Below, piece after piece: positions 1 to 8,315 of a stretch of 64,000 nucleotides of DNA. The translations under genes were made by a program, and so were the position numbers. This stretch comes from Thiodiazotropha sp040507035 (GTDB taxonomy: Bacteria; Pseudomonadota; Gammaproteobacteria; Chromatiales; Chromatiaceae). Within the stretch, counting starts at the first letter, position 1. Each line of letters begins with the position of its first letter. The notes under the pieces are model-generated. The model was not told the DNA's origin, searched no databases, and was given only the letters and a program-made list of their open reading frames with translations. The stretch spans positions 186,001 to 250,000 of the forward strand of contig JBEVVR010000035.1 of assembly GCA_040507035.1 (NCBI GenBank), given 5' to 3'.

Positions 1-930
1 CCACTGCATACCGGCAAGTATCTGCGCGTCTGTGCCACTTCCCCCAGGCAACACCACCCCGGCGGCCAGGGAGGCCTCAGGCGCCACCCCGATCCACTGC
101 CCGGATGCGTTGCCCCCCGCGACCGTGCCACAACAATGGGTTCCGTGCCTTCCGGTGTCGCGCATTTCCGCATCGTCTACCAGGTTCCCATCGCGGTCAA
201 ACTCTGCAAAATCGGCAGCGCCTATCTTCCCCTGCAGGTCGGGATGATCGGCATCGATTCCGGTATCGAGCACGGCAACCTTGACCCCGTTGCCCCGTGC
301 CCCATAGGCACCCCAGGTCGCCAAGGCTCCAATCGCCTCGACCCCCCAGGCCGATGTCTTGTTCTCCTGAACCGTTCGGGGAAGACGGGCGGGGTCCACG
401 CGCACAACCGGTGGCAGGGTCACCTTACGGTTTATAAACACATCCCTGATTCCAGGGACATCTTTAGCCAACTGTGCGAGGTCATCTTTACTCAGTTCAA
501 GCACCGCACTGGCGGCACTCCAGAAATGGCCTATCTTTGCACCCTTGCGGTAACTCAGGGCCCGTTTGGCGATATCCGACTCCAAAAGCGGTGTCAAGGA
601 GCGTCTCGCCACCCTTTCTATCGACTTTTTGGTCGCCTTGAATCCCATGGTGGCAACAAATTCGGCCATGCTTTTGGTATCGGGAAGCCGGCGACGACGG
701 CTTTTTCTGGCCCTCGATGCCTTCACAGTACGCCGCAGTTTTTCTGCCGGTGGGGGTAAGAGGTCGCGAGCGCTCAGGAACATATTGCGTCCGCTGGTGA
801 CCTGGCTGGCAATGGAGATGAGCTCCTCGGTCTCCTGCTTTCCCGTATCCATTTGTATGATCACGCTGCGGGCCTTTCCCTGTCCTTCGTCGATGATCTT
901 TTCAATCTGATTTCGCAGATGCTTTTCCAT
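1..930 (-). CDS. Subtilisin-like serine protease (peptidase S8), 3' end cut off by window edge
   Basis: The leftward frame is open from an ATG at 930 to the window edge (310 codons, no stop seen). A strong ribosome site (AGGAGGGAGA) sits just upstream of that ATG. Residues 1 to about 190 are a charged, basic pro-region-like segment. After it come the two S8 motifs: the catalytic Asp in VAVLDTGIDADHPDL and the catalytic His in RHGTHCCGTVAGG. The catalytic Ser would lie beyond position 1. I see no N-terminal signal peptide, so export is unclear: it may be intracellular or use another route. The family call is secure; the substrate is unknown. The gene stands alone, with a 149-bp spacer to yajL. 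Confidence 0.88.
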   Translation of the reverse strand, partial: MEKHLRNQIEKIIDEGQGKARSVIIQMDTGKQETEELISIASQVTSGRNMFLSARDLLPPPAEKLRRTVKASRARKSRRRRLPDTKSMAEFVATMGFKATKKSIERVARRSLTPLLESDIAKRALSYRKGAKIGHFWSAASAVLELSKDDLAQLAKDVPGIRDVFINRKVTLPPVVRVDPARLPRTVQENKTSAWGVEAIGALATWGAYGARGNGVKVAVLDTGIDADHPDLQGKIGAADFAEFDRDGNLVDDAEMRDTGRHGTHCCGTVAGGNASGQWIGVAPEASLAAGVVLPGGSGTDAQILAGMQW

Positions 931-1079
931 TTCATCTCCCTCCTTAGAGTCCGGAATTAGTAATCAAGATTGCCAGTATAGCAACAGCGCTATAGCTCCA
1001 AACCGGTAATATTCACGGACCCATGGCCATCCAGACTCGACAGCCGGATAGAAGATGAATTCGCGGATTCAGCCGTTAG

Positions 1080-1628
1080 TCAGCGTACCAGGCCCTGTTC
1101 GACCTGGTCACGGGTCTCCCTGCCGCTCAGCTTCTCGATCAGCTCGAGGGCGAAATCCATCGCTGTTCCCGGCCCGCGGGAGGTGATCACCCGGTCGTCA
1201 CTGATCACCGACTCGAGCTGCACATCGACCCTCGGCAGTTCCATGCTGTCCAGTACACCCGGATAGCTGGTGGCACGGCGACCATCGAGGAGACCGGCCC
1301 CCGCAAGCACCTTGGGTGCGGCGCAGATCGCGGCGGTGAATCGTCCCTGCTGATGCAGGCGCTGCAGTAGTTGATGGATGCGGGGATCGGCATCGAGATA
1401 GTCAGCACCAGGGAGACCACCGGGAAGCACCAGCATGTCGAACTCCTCATTCATCACTGCCTCGAGGGTGGTGTCGGGTACCAGGGTGATACCCCGCGAG
1501 GCCTTCACCGGCCCCGCCTCCAATCCGGCGGTGACGACTTCTATCCCCGCCCGGGTCAGTAGATCGGTGATGGTGACTGCTTCGAGCTCTTCGCATCCTT
1601 GGGCAAGGGGGACGAGTACGCGTGCCAT
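1080..1628 (-). CDS. yajL: DJ-1/PfpI family protein YajL-like (protein deglycase/chaperone family)
   Basis: A 182-residue protein covering the full DJ-1/PfpI fold. The nucleophilic Cys is C102 in AAICAAPKVLA, and the acidic partner is E16 in GCEELEA, matching C106/E18 of DJ-1. YajL proteins are linked to protection against carbonyl and oxidative damage; the exact reaction (deglycase or glyoxalase) is debated for the family. The ATG at 1628 has a good GGGAGG site. The start lies 73 bp inside the 3' end of yibQ, so translation of the two is probably coupled. It is the last gene of the leftward gpmI-envC-ctpA-yibQ run. Confidence 0.9.
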   Translation of the reverse strand: MARVLVPLAQGCEELEAVTITDLLTRAGIEVVTAGLEAGPVKASRGITLVPDTTLEAVMNEEFDMLVLPGGLPGADYLDADPRIHQLLQRLHQQGRFTAAICAAPKVLAGAGLLDGRRATSYPGVLDSMELPRVDVQLESVISDDRVITSRGPGTAMDFALELIEKLSGRETRDQVEQGLVR

Positions 1629-2395
1629 TGTGGCCTCCCTGAATTGACAAGTTCAGAAACGGTTACAAGCTCAACGCCCTGCTGTCGCAACCTGGGCAAT
1701 TCCTGGTGCAGCAAGGCCAGAGTTTGCGGGTAGGGGTGGGCGATACCGATGGCGCTCCCCTGTTCACGGGCCTTGATGATCAGTTTAGCCAACTGCTCTC
1801 TGATCTTGGACGCCTGGGGCTGGTTGTCGAGAAAGACATGCCTGCGTGAGGCGGAGACCAGGGTTCTGTTGGCAATCTGCTCGGCAACGGTGGCATCGGT
1901 GGTTCGACTGTCGATGAAATAGAGCCCGTTGGCGCGTAGTTCGCTCATCAGCCAACGCATCGCCGTGGGATCCCGTGTCAACAGGCTTCCCATATGGTTG
2001 TTCACCCCCGCGACATAGGGAATGGAGGCGAGATTGCGCTTCAGGGTCCGGGTGAAATGGTCCTTCGACATGTTCAGGGTCAGCGCACCATTACCCAGTC
2101 GATTACCGTTGTCCGACTCCATCGGCTGATGCAGCATCACCTCTTTATTCAACTCGTGGGCCCTGCTGGCCAGCTGCCAGGCAAAGGGGGTCTGGGGTAG
2201 AAATGCATAGGTTATCGGACCCGGCAGGGCAAGCGCACGCTGCCCCGCAACAAGTTGGTTGCCAAGATCATCGATTATCAGGGCGATCTTGACCTCGACC
2301 GCCTTCGGCGCTGTCTGTTCAGGCTCATCGGCCACTAGAAAAGTGTGGGTTGCGAGCAAGCAGAGGGTACTGAGAAATAGCCGGTAGCGGCGCAT
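1556..2395 (-). CDS. yibQ: Divergent polysaccharide deacetylase family protein YibQ (secreted)
   Basis: A 279-residue protein with a signal peptide (about residues 1-22, ending near LVADEP) and a divergent polysaccharide deacetylase domain. Recognisable blocks are IALIIDDLGNQ near residue 37, VNNHMGSLLT, FIDSRTT and GIAHPYPQT. The DD in IIDD and the HMGS histidine correspond to metal-site positions of carbohydrate esterases. The substrate is not established; the usual neighbours envC and ctpA point to cell-wall maintenance in the periplasm. It lies 13 bp downstream of ctpA and overlaps yajL by 73 bp. Confidence 0.9.
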   Translation of the reverse strand: MRRYRLFLSTLCLLATHTFLVADEPEQTAPKAVEVKIALIIDDLGNQLVAGQRALALPGPITYAFLPQTPFAWQLASRAHELNKEVMLHQPMESDNGNRLGNGALTLNMSKDHFTRTLKRNLASIPYVAGVNNHMGSLLTRDPTAMRWLMSELRANGLYFIDSRTTDATVAEQIANRTLVSASRRHVFLDNQPQASKIREQLAKLIIKAREQGSAIGIAHPYPQTLALLHQELPRLRQQGVELVTVSELVNSGRPQWHAYSSPLPKDAKSSKQSPSPIY

Positions 2396-2408
2396 TGGCT
2401 GTACTCAG

Positions 2409-3740
2409 TCAACCTGTGGTTTTTTTGCCACGCAGAATGACAAGACCCTTAAGCAGGTTCAGTGCCTCACCCAACTGATAGTCACTCTCCACCAACTCCT
2501 CGTTTTCATCGGCCGCTTCCGCTCCCTGATTTTTACCCGGCGCGGACTCATCGCCATTGCCGTTCAATAGATGGCCGGAGAGATTTGATTCCTTTATCGG
2601 CTTGACCTTGCTGTCCTCGGTCTTGGTGAGGGTCAGCTCCTCCAGCTCGATATCCGGCTCTATACCCTCGGCCTGAATCGAACGCCCGGAAGGGGTGAAG
2701 TATCTGGCAGTGGTCAACTTCACAGCGGCGGTATCGGTAATCGGTATGATTGTCTGCACCGAACCCTTGCCAAAGGTTTTGCTGCCCATGATCACGGCAC
2801 GATTCTGATCCTGAAGCGCACCTGCCACGATCTCCGAAGCGGAGGCTGAGCCTTCGTTGACAAGAACGACTATCGGCGCCCCATCGAGGACATCGTCCGG
2901 TGCCGCTTCGAAGCGTAGCTGGGAGTCGCTCTCTCTGCCCTCGGTATAGACAATAAGGCCCGATTCGAGAAAGGCGTCACTAACCGAAACCGCGGCATTC
3001 AATACCCCACCGGGATTGTTTCTCAGATCGAGCACCATCCCCAGCAACGGACCATCGATTTCGCGCTTCAATTTGTCGAGAGACTTCAGCATGTCGCTGG
3101 TGGTATTGGCCTGGAACTGGGAAATGCGCAGATAGGCAAAGCGCTTGTCCAGAAGACGGCTCTTGATACTGACCACCCGGATAATGTCACGGACAACGGT
3201 AATCTTGATCGGTTTCTCTTCGCCTTTACGCACGATGGTCAGCTCCAGTGAGGTGCCTGGCTTGCCGCGCATCAACGCCACCGCCTCATTCAGACTGAGG
3301 CCCTTGACCGGGGTGTCGTCGAGACGAACAATGAGATCACCGCTGCGAACCCCGGCCCGCTGCGCCGGTGTATCATCAATCGGAGAGATCACCTTGACAA
3401 AACCATCCTCCATGCCGACCTCGATACCCAGGCCGCCGAATTCACCCTTGGTGCCCACTTGCAGCTCTTTATAGTCGTCCGCATCCAAATAGTTGGAGTG
3501 GGGATCGAGGCCGGAGACCATACCGCGAATGGCGTTCTCCAACAGCACCTCGTCATCGACCGCTTCCACATAGTTCGCCTTGATACGCCCGAAGATGTCG
3601 GCAAATGTGCGCAGCTGCTGCAGGGGCAGGCTCTGCGGCTCCTCTTTCCCTTGGGCCTGTGCCGTTATCAGCACCAGGCTGAGGCTCACAATAAGTAGGC
3701 CGAACCCAATCCGGGAAGCTTGTGATACAACTCTAATCAT
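2409..3740 (-). CDS. ctpA: C-terminal processing peptidase (S41 family, PDZ domain)
   Basis: A 443-residue periplasmic protease of the CtpA/Prc type. It has a signal peptide (about 1-29, ending in AQAQ), then an N-terminal helical part, a PDZ domain at about residues 100-175 and the S41 core. The Ser/Lys dyad is visible: S300 in GSASASEI and K325 in FGKGSVQ, with the family spacing of 25. The tail (about 385-443) is acidic and of low complexity. These enzymes trim the C-termini of periplasmic proteins, often peptidoglycan hydrolases, which fits its place 28 bp after envC. The ATG at 3740 follows an AGGA ribosome site. Confidence 0.95.
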   Translation of the reverse strand: MIRVVSQASRIGFGLLIVSLSLVLITAQAQGKEEPQSLPLQQLRTFADIFGRIKANYVEAVDDEVLLENAIRGMVSGLDPHSNYLDADDYKELQVGTKGEFGGLGIEVGMEDGFVKVISPIDDTPAQRAGVRSGDLIVRLDDTPVKGLSLNEAVALMRGKPGTSLELTIVRKGEEKPIKITVVRDIIRVVSIKSRLLDKRFAYLRISQFQANTTSDMLKSLDKLKREIDGPLLGMVLDLRNNPGGVLNAAVSVSDAFLESGLIVYTEGRESDSQLRFEAAPDDVLDGAPIVVLVNEGSASASEIVAGALQDQNRAVIMGSKTFGKGSVQTIIPITDTAAVKLTTARYFTPSGRSIQAEGIEPDIELEELTLTKTEDSKVKPIKESNLSGHLLNGNGDESAPGKNQGAEAADENEELVESDYQLGEALNLLKGLVILRGKKTTG

Positions 3741-3768
3741 CTGTTTTTCCTATAAACGTGCAGCCAGA

Positions 3769-5064
3769 TCAAACGGCTGGCATACGGCTTGTCACTGGAT
3801 CAAAGCCTGTCGTGGTCCCAGGGCTTTGAAAAATGTGAGTGATTGGATAAAAAGATAGTTCCTTTTGTTTGATTTTACGTCCCCAATCGGCAATTTTTCT
3901 GCCTCTGATACGCTGACACCACTGGGTTGGGTTTTTTGGCTGTCCATTATGCCTGATTCCGAAGTAGATACCGGAGTTCGCGCGGCCGCCACTGTTACCT
4001 ACTTGGGCCACCACCTCACCCGGCTCCACCCATTCTCCGGTCTCTTTGAACAGGCTCTGGTTGTGCCCGTAGAGGCTCATGTAGCCGTCACCGTGATCGA
4101 TGATCAAGAGCAGCCCGAACCCCCTCAACCAATCGGCGAAAGCGACCCGGCCATGGTGGATGGCGCGAACCTCCTGGCCCTCGGGAGCGGCGATCAGCAC
4201 CCCGTCCCATTTGAGTTTGCCCACCTCGCGTCGCGAACCGAAACTCGCCGCCAGGCGCCCCCGCGAGGGCCAAGGCAATTTACCCTTGCGGGAGTTAAAG
4301 GGCACATGGGCAGTGGTGTCGATGGGGATGTCGGAGAGTGTCTGCTGCAGATCTTGCAACAGTACCCTAAGCTGCTTCTCATCCGATTTGAGACTGTCCA
4401 GCTCCCCCCCTTTTTCCTTAAGATGCTTGTTGAGATTGGCGATGATCTCCTTGCGCCCGTGCCTGGCGGCCTCCAACTGCCGTTTCTGGTTTTGATTCTT
4501 CGCCAGCAGCTGCTGCAGACGCTGCTCCTCCTGAGAGATCTCCCTCTCGATGGTCTTCAATTGCTGTAGACTCTCTTCTATGCGCTGCATCTGCTCCACC
4601 CGGGCGGAGTTGAAGTAGTCGTAATAGACCATCACCCGACTGACCACGGCGGGATCCTGCTGATTGAGCAGAATCTTCAACTTCTCCTGCCGACCCATGG
4701 CATAACCCGCTCGAATCTGCCCCTCGAGGGAGGCCCGGTGCTGATCCAGGTGGAGACGGGCATCCGCCCGTTGCTTCTCCAATTCAGCCAGGCGCCGCTG
4801 TTGCCTTTTCAGGCTCTGTCCCGTTGTCCGGATACGTCGTGCGAAATCGCCGATCCGCTGCTCGGTCTTCTGCAGGGCCTGACTATGCTCCTCGTGCTTG
4901 CCTTTGGTGGATCGAAGCTGCTGCTGCAGGTCATGGATGCGTTGTTTGACCTTTTCCAGTCTCTCCCTGGTGTCTTGTGGAGACTCCTGCGCCGGCATGG
5001 GTAGGGAAAACAGCGCCATGATCGCACCAAGTGAGAGGGCCAAGAGGCCACTCGCCCTTGCCAT
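3769..5064 (-). CDS. envC: Murein hydrolase activator EnvC (degenerate LytM/M23 domain)
   Basis: A 431-residue secreted protein with an N-terminal signal sequence (cleavage near MPAQES). A long coiled coil follows (about residues 30-240), then a C-terminal M23/LytM domain. The zinc ligands of active M23 peptidases are missing: the first His position reads LKWDGVLIAAP and the HxH motif reads YGHNQS. That is expected for EnvC, which activates AmiA/AmiB amidases at the septum instead of cutting itself. About 35 residues extend beyond the usual family end near NPTQWCQ. The ATG at 5064 is preferred to the adjacent TTG; it sits 4 bp after the gpmI stop, so the two are probably co-transcribed. Confidence 0.92.
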   Translation of the reverse strand: MARASGLLALSLGAIMALFSLPMPAQESPQDTRERLEKVKQRIHDLQQQLRSTKGKHEEHSQALQKTEQRIGDFARRIRTTGQSLKRQQRRLAELEKQRADARLHLDQHRASLEGQIRAGYAMGRQEKLKILLNQQDPAVVSRVMVYYDYFNSARVEQMQRIEESLQQLKTIEREISQEEQRLQQLLAKNQNQKRQLEAARHGRKEIIANLNKHLKEKGGELDSLKSDEKQLRVLLQDLQQTLSDIPIDTTAHVPFNSRKGKLPWPSRGRLAASFGSRREVGKLKWDGVLIAAPEGQEVRAIHHGRVAFADWLRGFGLLLIIDHGDGYMSLYGHNQSLFKETGEWVEPGEVVAQVGNSGGRANSGIYFGIRHNGQPKNPTQWCQRIRGRKIADWGRKIKQKELSFYPITHIFQSPGTTTGFDPVTSRMPAV

Positions 5065-5067
5065 CAA

Positions 5068-6624
5068 TCAGGCCTCCTGCATGAAATTGATCAAGGGATG
5101 TCCTTGCATCTCATCCGGTTGCGCCAGGCCCATGATCTTTAGCAGGGTTGGAGATATATCACACAGGGCACCACCCTCGATCATCTCGGCACCGCTTCGC
5201 CCCACATAGATCAAGGGCACCGGGTTGGTGGTATGGGCAGTGTGGGGTTGATGATTTTCAAAATCTTGCATCTGTTCCGAGTTTCCATGATCCGCTGTGA
5301 TCAACATCTCGCCACCCGCCTGCTGGATAGCCTTGAAGACCCGCTGCAGACACTGGTCCAGGGTTTCGATGGCAAGCTTCGCCGCCTCGTAGTTACCGGT
5401 ATGCCCCACCATGTCACTGTTGGCGTAGTTGCAGATGATGACATCATACTTGCCACCCTCGATCGCTTCCACAAGATGGTCGGTGACCTCCTCGGCACTC
5501 ATCTCGGGTTGCAGATCGTAGGTCGCCACCTTCGGTGAGGGTACCAGAATCCGCTCCTCTCCCTCGAAAGGCCGTTCACGCCCGCCGTTGAAGAAAAAGG
5601 TGACATGGGCATATTTCTCCGTTTCCGCCAAGCGTAATTGTCGCAGGCCCTGCTTGGAGATGGTTTCACCGAAAACATTGCGCAGTTTTTCCGGGGGAAA
5701 GGCAACCGGTATTTCAAAGCGCTTATGGTAGCGGGTCAGGCTGACGAAGGCGCCAAGACTGGGGCGCAGTTTACGTTCAAATCCCTCGAACTCATCCTCG
5801 ACTAAGGCGCTCGTCAGCTGACGGGCGCGATCCGCCCGGTAGTTCAAAAAGAAGACAACGTCATCGTCGACCACTCTCGCAGGCACCATTCCGGGGGGCA
5901 CGATTGCCGTAGTCTTGACGAATTCATCACTCTCTCCCCGCTGATAGGCATCATGCAGACCCTGCACGGCATCTTCGGCCTGATAGTTGGCCTTACCCTC
6001 GACGAGCATCTCATAGGCCTCTTCGGTTCTATCCCAGCGGTGATCTCTGTCCATGGCGTAGTAACGGCCGCTCAAGCTGGCGATCCGCCCCTTGCCAAGG
6101 GTCTGAAACAACTCGTTTGCAGCGACAATCGAGGCCTCGGCACTCTTTGGCGGCGTATCCCTGCCGTCAAGAAAGGCGTGTAGATAGACCTGCCCGGCAC
6201 CCCTCTCCACGGCCAAATTGATCATGGCATGGATGTGATCCTCGTGGCTATGCACCCCCCCAGGGGAGAGCAGCCCCATGATGTGAACCGATTTTTGCGC
6301 GGCAACCGCCTTGTCCACCGCCTCGGTCAGGGTCTCATTGGTGAAAAAGGAGCCTGTCCTGATGGAACGGCTGACCCGGGTGAATTCCTGATAGACCACC
6401 CGTCCCGCGCCGAGATTGAGATGGCCGACTTCAGAGTTGCCCATCTGCCCACCCGGTAGCCCGACAGAGGCGCCAGAGGTGTTGATCAGGGTGTGCGGAT
6501 ATTCGCCCCAGAGGCGATCCCAAACCGGTGTGTTTGCATTGGCGATGGCGTTGGCATCTCTCTCCTCACTATAACCCCAGCCATCGAAGATGATCAGGGC
6601 AACCGGTTTGGGTCTCTCCATCAT
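5068..6624 (-). CDS. gpmI: 2,3-bisphosphoglycerate-independent phosphoglycerate mutase
   Basis: A 518-residue cofactor-independent phosphoglycerate mutase of alkaline phosphatase fold (E. coli GpmI has 514 residues). It interconverts 3- and 2-phosphoglycerate using two Mn ions. D14 in FDGWG and the phospho-acceptor Ser near residue 64 in QMGNSEVGH are present, as are the metal-site motifs HEDH, DGRDTPP and ITADHGN. Two ATG codons in tandem (6624 and 6621) are equally possible starts. It is the first gene of the leftward run with envC, ctpA, yibQ and yajL, the neighbourhood seen in many gammaproteobacteria. Confidence 0.97.
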   Translation of the reverse strand: MMERPKPVALIIFDGWGYSEERDANAIANANTPVWDRLWGEYPHTLINTSGASVGLPGGQMGNSEVGHLNLGAGRVVYQEFTRVSRSIRTGSFFTNETLTEAVDKAVAAQKSVHIMGLLSPGGVHSHEDHIHAMINLAVERGAGQVYLHAFLDGRDTPPKSAEASIVAANELFQTLGKGRIASLSGRYYAMDRDHRWDRTEEAYEMLVEGKANYQAEDAVQGLHDAYQRGESDEFVKTTAIVPPGMVPARVVDDDVVFFLNYRADRARQLTSALVEDEFEGFERKLRPSLGAFVSLTRYHKRFEIPVAFPPEKLRNVFGETISKQGLRQLRLAETEKYAHVTFFFNGGRERPFEGEERILVPSPKVATYDLQPEMSAEEVTDHLVEAIEGGKYDVIICNYANSDMVGHTGNYEAAKLAIETLDQCLQRVFKAIQQAGGEMLITADHGNSEQMQDFENHQPHTAHTTNPVPLIYVGRSGAEMIEGGALCDISPTLLKIMGLAQPDEMQGHPLINFMQEA

Positions 6625-6807
6625 TGTTTGTCTCTGATTTTCTACTGCTACTACTTGAATAGGGCCAGTCGCGCATTAAATCACCAATCTGGGGATCAAG
6701 CCAGAATCGCCGGGAGTCACGAATAGCATGCCAGATTCATGATTAATTTAACCTGATAAAATAAAGGGGTTCTCATTCAGGCAAAAAACAGCGTATTATT
6801 GTATTAG

Positions 6808-6817
6808 TTACTAGTAA
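6808..6817. promoter_or_regulatory. Possible operator palindrome before the ArsR gene
   Basis: TTACTAGTAA is a perfect 10-bp palindrome 13 bp before the ATG of the ArsR gene, in an AT-rich stretch. ArsR repressors commonly bind palindromes in their own promoter, so this is a candidate autoregulatory operator. It is short and could be chance. Confidence 0.3.
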
Positions 6818-6830
6818 AAGGCTGGTTTTC

Positions 6831-7190
6831 ATGGAACACAAATACGACAAGAGTCCGCAATCCCTCAAGCTCGAGGAGAGTGAGGGGATGGAAAATCTAT
6901 TTGCCACCGACGAGGATGTCGACCGCGCTTCCCGTTCGCTCAAAGCCATGTCCCATCCCTTGCGTCTAAAAATTCTCTGCACCCTGGGAGGGCAAGAGGT
7001 CAGTGTGCAGGACATCGTCGAGCAGGTCGGTACCTCGCAGAGCAATATATCTCAGCATCTCGCCATATTAAGAGACAAGGGCATTCTCGCATCCCGCAAG
7101 GACGCCAATCGCGTCTACTACCGGGTCAGTGATTTTCGTACCCTCAAACTGATCGGGATGATGCGGGAAGTCTTTTGTACACATAGCTGA
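6831..7190 (+). CDS. ArsR-family regulator with SqrR/BigR/YgaV-type cysteine pair (likely persulfide sensor)
   Basis: A 119-residue winged-helix repressor with the ArsR core at residues 32-108 (AMSHPLRLKILCTL, then the recognition helix TSQSNISQHLAIL and a wing around RKDANRVYYRV). Two cysteines stand out: C50 in LKILC and C116 in REVFC, 66 residues apart. SqrR, BigR and YgaV, which sense sulfide through a tetrasulfide or disulfide between two Cys, have their pair at the same places with the same spacing (C41 and C107 in SqrR). No arsenic/zinc motif ELCVCDL is present. The next gene is a membrane rhodanese, which suits a role in reactive sulfur control. The role is inferred from motif and context. 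Confidence 0.85.
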   Translation: MEHKYDKSPQSLKLEESEGMENLFATDEDVDRASRSLKAMSHPLRLKILCTLGGQEVSVQDIVEQVGTSQSNISQHLAILRDKGILASRKDANRVYYRVSDFRTLKLIGMMREVFCTHS

Positions 7191-7206
7191 AGCAGATACG
7201 CAACAA

Positions 7207-7234
7207 CCACCTGCGCAGCCCACTTGGCAGGTGG
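7207..7234 (+). terminator. Hairpin after the ArsR gene
   Basis: CCACCTGC (7207-7214) pairs with GCAGGTGG (7227-7234), an 8-bp perfect stem starting 17 bp after the stop codon. No T-run follows, so it may be a weak or Rho-assisted terminator, or an mRNA-stabilising hairpin between ArsR and the rhodanese gene. Confidence 0.4.
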
Positions 7235-7357
7235 CTGCCCAAACTGGGATTTGGGTTCTTGTGCATCAGGTTGATGGCATTCAGCCCTTAACCAGACTGG
7301 CCTCCTGGTATAAACTCTCCCCCCCTGCATAGATTTACTCACCACTAAGAGGCACCA

Positions 7358-7780
7358 ATGGAACAACTCATCGAGTTCACGATGAATCACTGGATACTTG
7401 TCCTTACTTTCGTCGTCGTCGCCGGTTTCCTGGTATTCAACCTGCTCGCGGGGGACAAAAACGCCGTCGATCCCGTCGCCGCCACCGACCTGATCAACCA
7501 TAAGGATGCCGTGGTCGTGGACGTACGTCCGGCTGCCGACTTTAACAAGGGGCATATCATCAACGCGATCAACATACCCAGCAACGGCTTTGCCAACCAG
7601 ATCGGGGTGCTCAACAAGCACAAGGATAAGCCAATCATCATTAGTTGTCGTTCCGGTGCCCAATCCTCTGCCGCCACAATTCAGCTGAAGAAGGCCGGAT
7701 TCGAGCAGGTCTACAACCTCAAAGGGGGTATACTTGCCTGGCAGAGTGCGAGTCTTCCGATCACCCGAAAATCCAAATAA
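7358..7780 (+). CDS. yibN: Membrane-anchored rhodanese-like sulfurtransferase (YibN)
   Basis: A 140-residue protein with one N-terminal transmembrane segment (about residues 11-31) and a single rhodanese domain. The active-site loop is CRSGAQS with the catalytic C97. The domain probably faces the cytoplasm if the charged start stays outside, but topology is uncertain. Rhodaneses carry a persulfide on the Cys and pass sulfane sulfur to acceptors. In E. coli yibN precedes grxC and secB; here secB follows after only 26 bp and no glutaredoxin gene lies between. The ATG has an AGAGG site. Confidence 0.92.
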   Translation: MEQLIEFTMNHWILVLTFVVVAGFLVFNLLAGDKNAVDPVAATDLINHKDAVVVDVRPAADFNKGHIINAINIPSNGFANQIGVLNKHKDKPIIISCRSGAQSSAATIQLKKAGFEQVYNLKGGILAWQSASLPITRKSK

Positions 7781-7806
7781 ACCCTATCTCTCCACAGGAT
7801 GCAGTC

Positions 7807-8283
7807 ATGACCGATGCCAAACAAGATGAGCAGAATCGAGAATTTGCCGTACAGCGAATCTACACCAAGGATATCTCATTCGAGACTCCGAACACGCCGG
7901 CGGTTTTCCAACAGGAGTGGAAGCCGGAGACCAGTGTAAACCTCAACACAGAGGTGAATAAACTCACCGACACCGTCTTTGAAGTGATGCTCAGTGTGAC
8001 AGTCACCACCAAGGTTGGTGAAAAGACCGCCTATCTGGCGGAGGTCAAACAGGCCGGAATATTCAGTATCACCGGCTTTCCTGAACAGGAAATGGGCGCG
8101 TTGCTCGGTGCCTACTGCCCGAATCAGCTCTTTCCCTATGTTCGCGAGGCGATCTCGGACATTATCATAAAGGGCAGTTTCCCTCAGATGGTACTGCAAC
8201 CTGTCAATTTCGATATGCTCTATGCACAGCATCAACAGGAGTTGGCGAACAAGGCCCAGGCCGAGAGTGAAGCCACACATTGA
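7807..8283 (+). CDS. secB: Protein-export chaperone SecB
   Basis: A 158-residue SecB, the tetrameric cytosolic chaperone that keeps precursor proteins unfolded and hands them to SecA. The family blocks QRIYTKDISFETPN, FEVMLSVTVTTKVG, EVKQAGIFSI and LGAYCPNQLFPYVREAISDIIIKGSFPQMVLQPVNFD are read in order; length is typical. The reading frame is open further upstream, but the ATG at 7807, following CCACAGGA, gives the normal family N-terminus. It lies directly after yibN and 32 bp before gpsA, as in other gammaproteobacteria. Confidence 0.97.
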   Translation: MTDAKQDEQNREFAVQRIYTKDISFETPNTPAVFQQEWKPETSVNLNTEVNKLTDTVFEVMLSVTVTTKVGEKTAYLAEVKQAGIFSITGFPEQEMGALLGAYCPNQLFPYVREAISDIIIKGSFPQMVLQPVNFDMLYAQHQQELANKAQAESEATH

Positions 8284-8315
8284 AGCGCCTGTCAGCATGA
8301 AGGAGTCCCTATCCC

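Noticed and set aside
136..759. 207-codon plus-strand frame at the left edge
   Set aside because: The minus strand carries the S8 protease with its catalytic motifs over the same bases.
6622..6830. FNR box in the spacer before the ArsR gene
   Set aside because: TTAATTTAACCTGAT and similar stretches do not keep the TTGAT-N4-ATCAA spacing.
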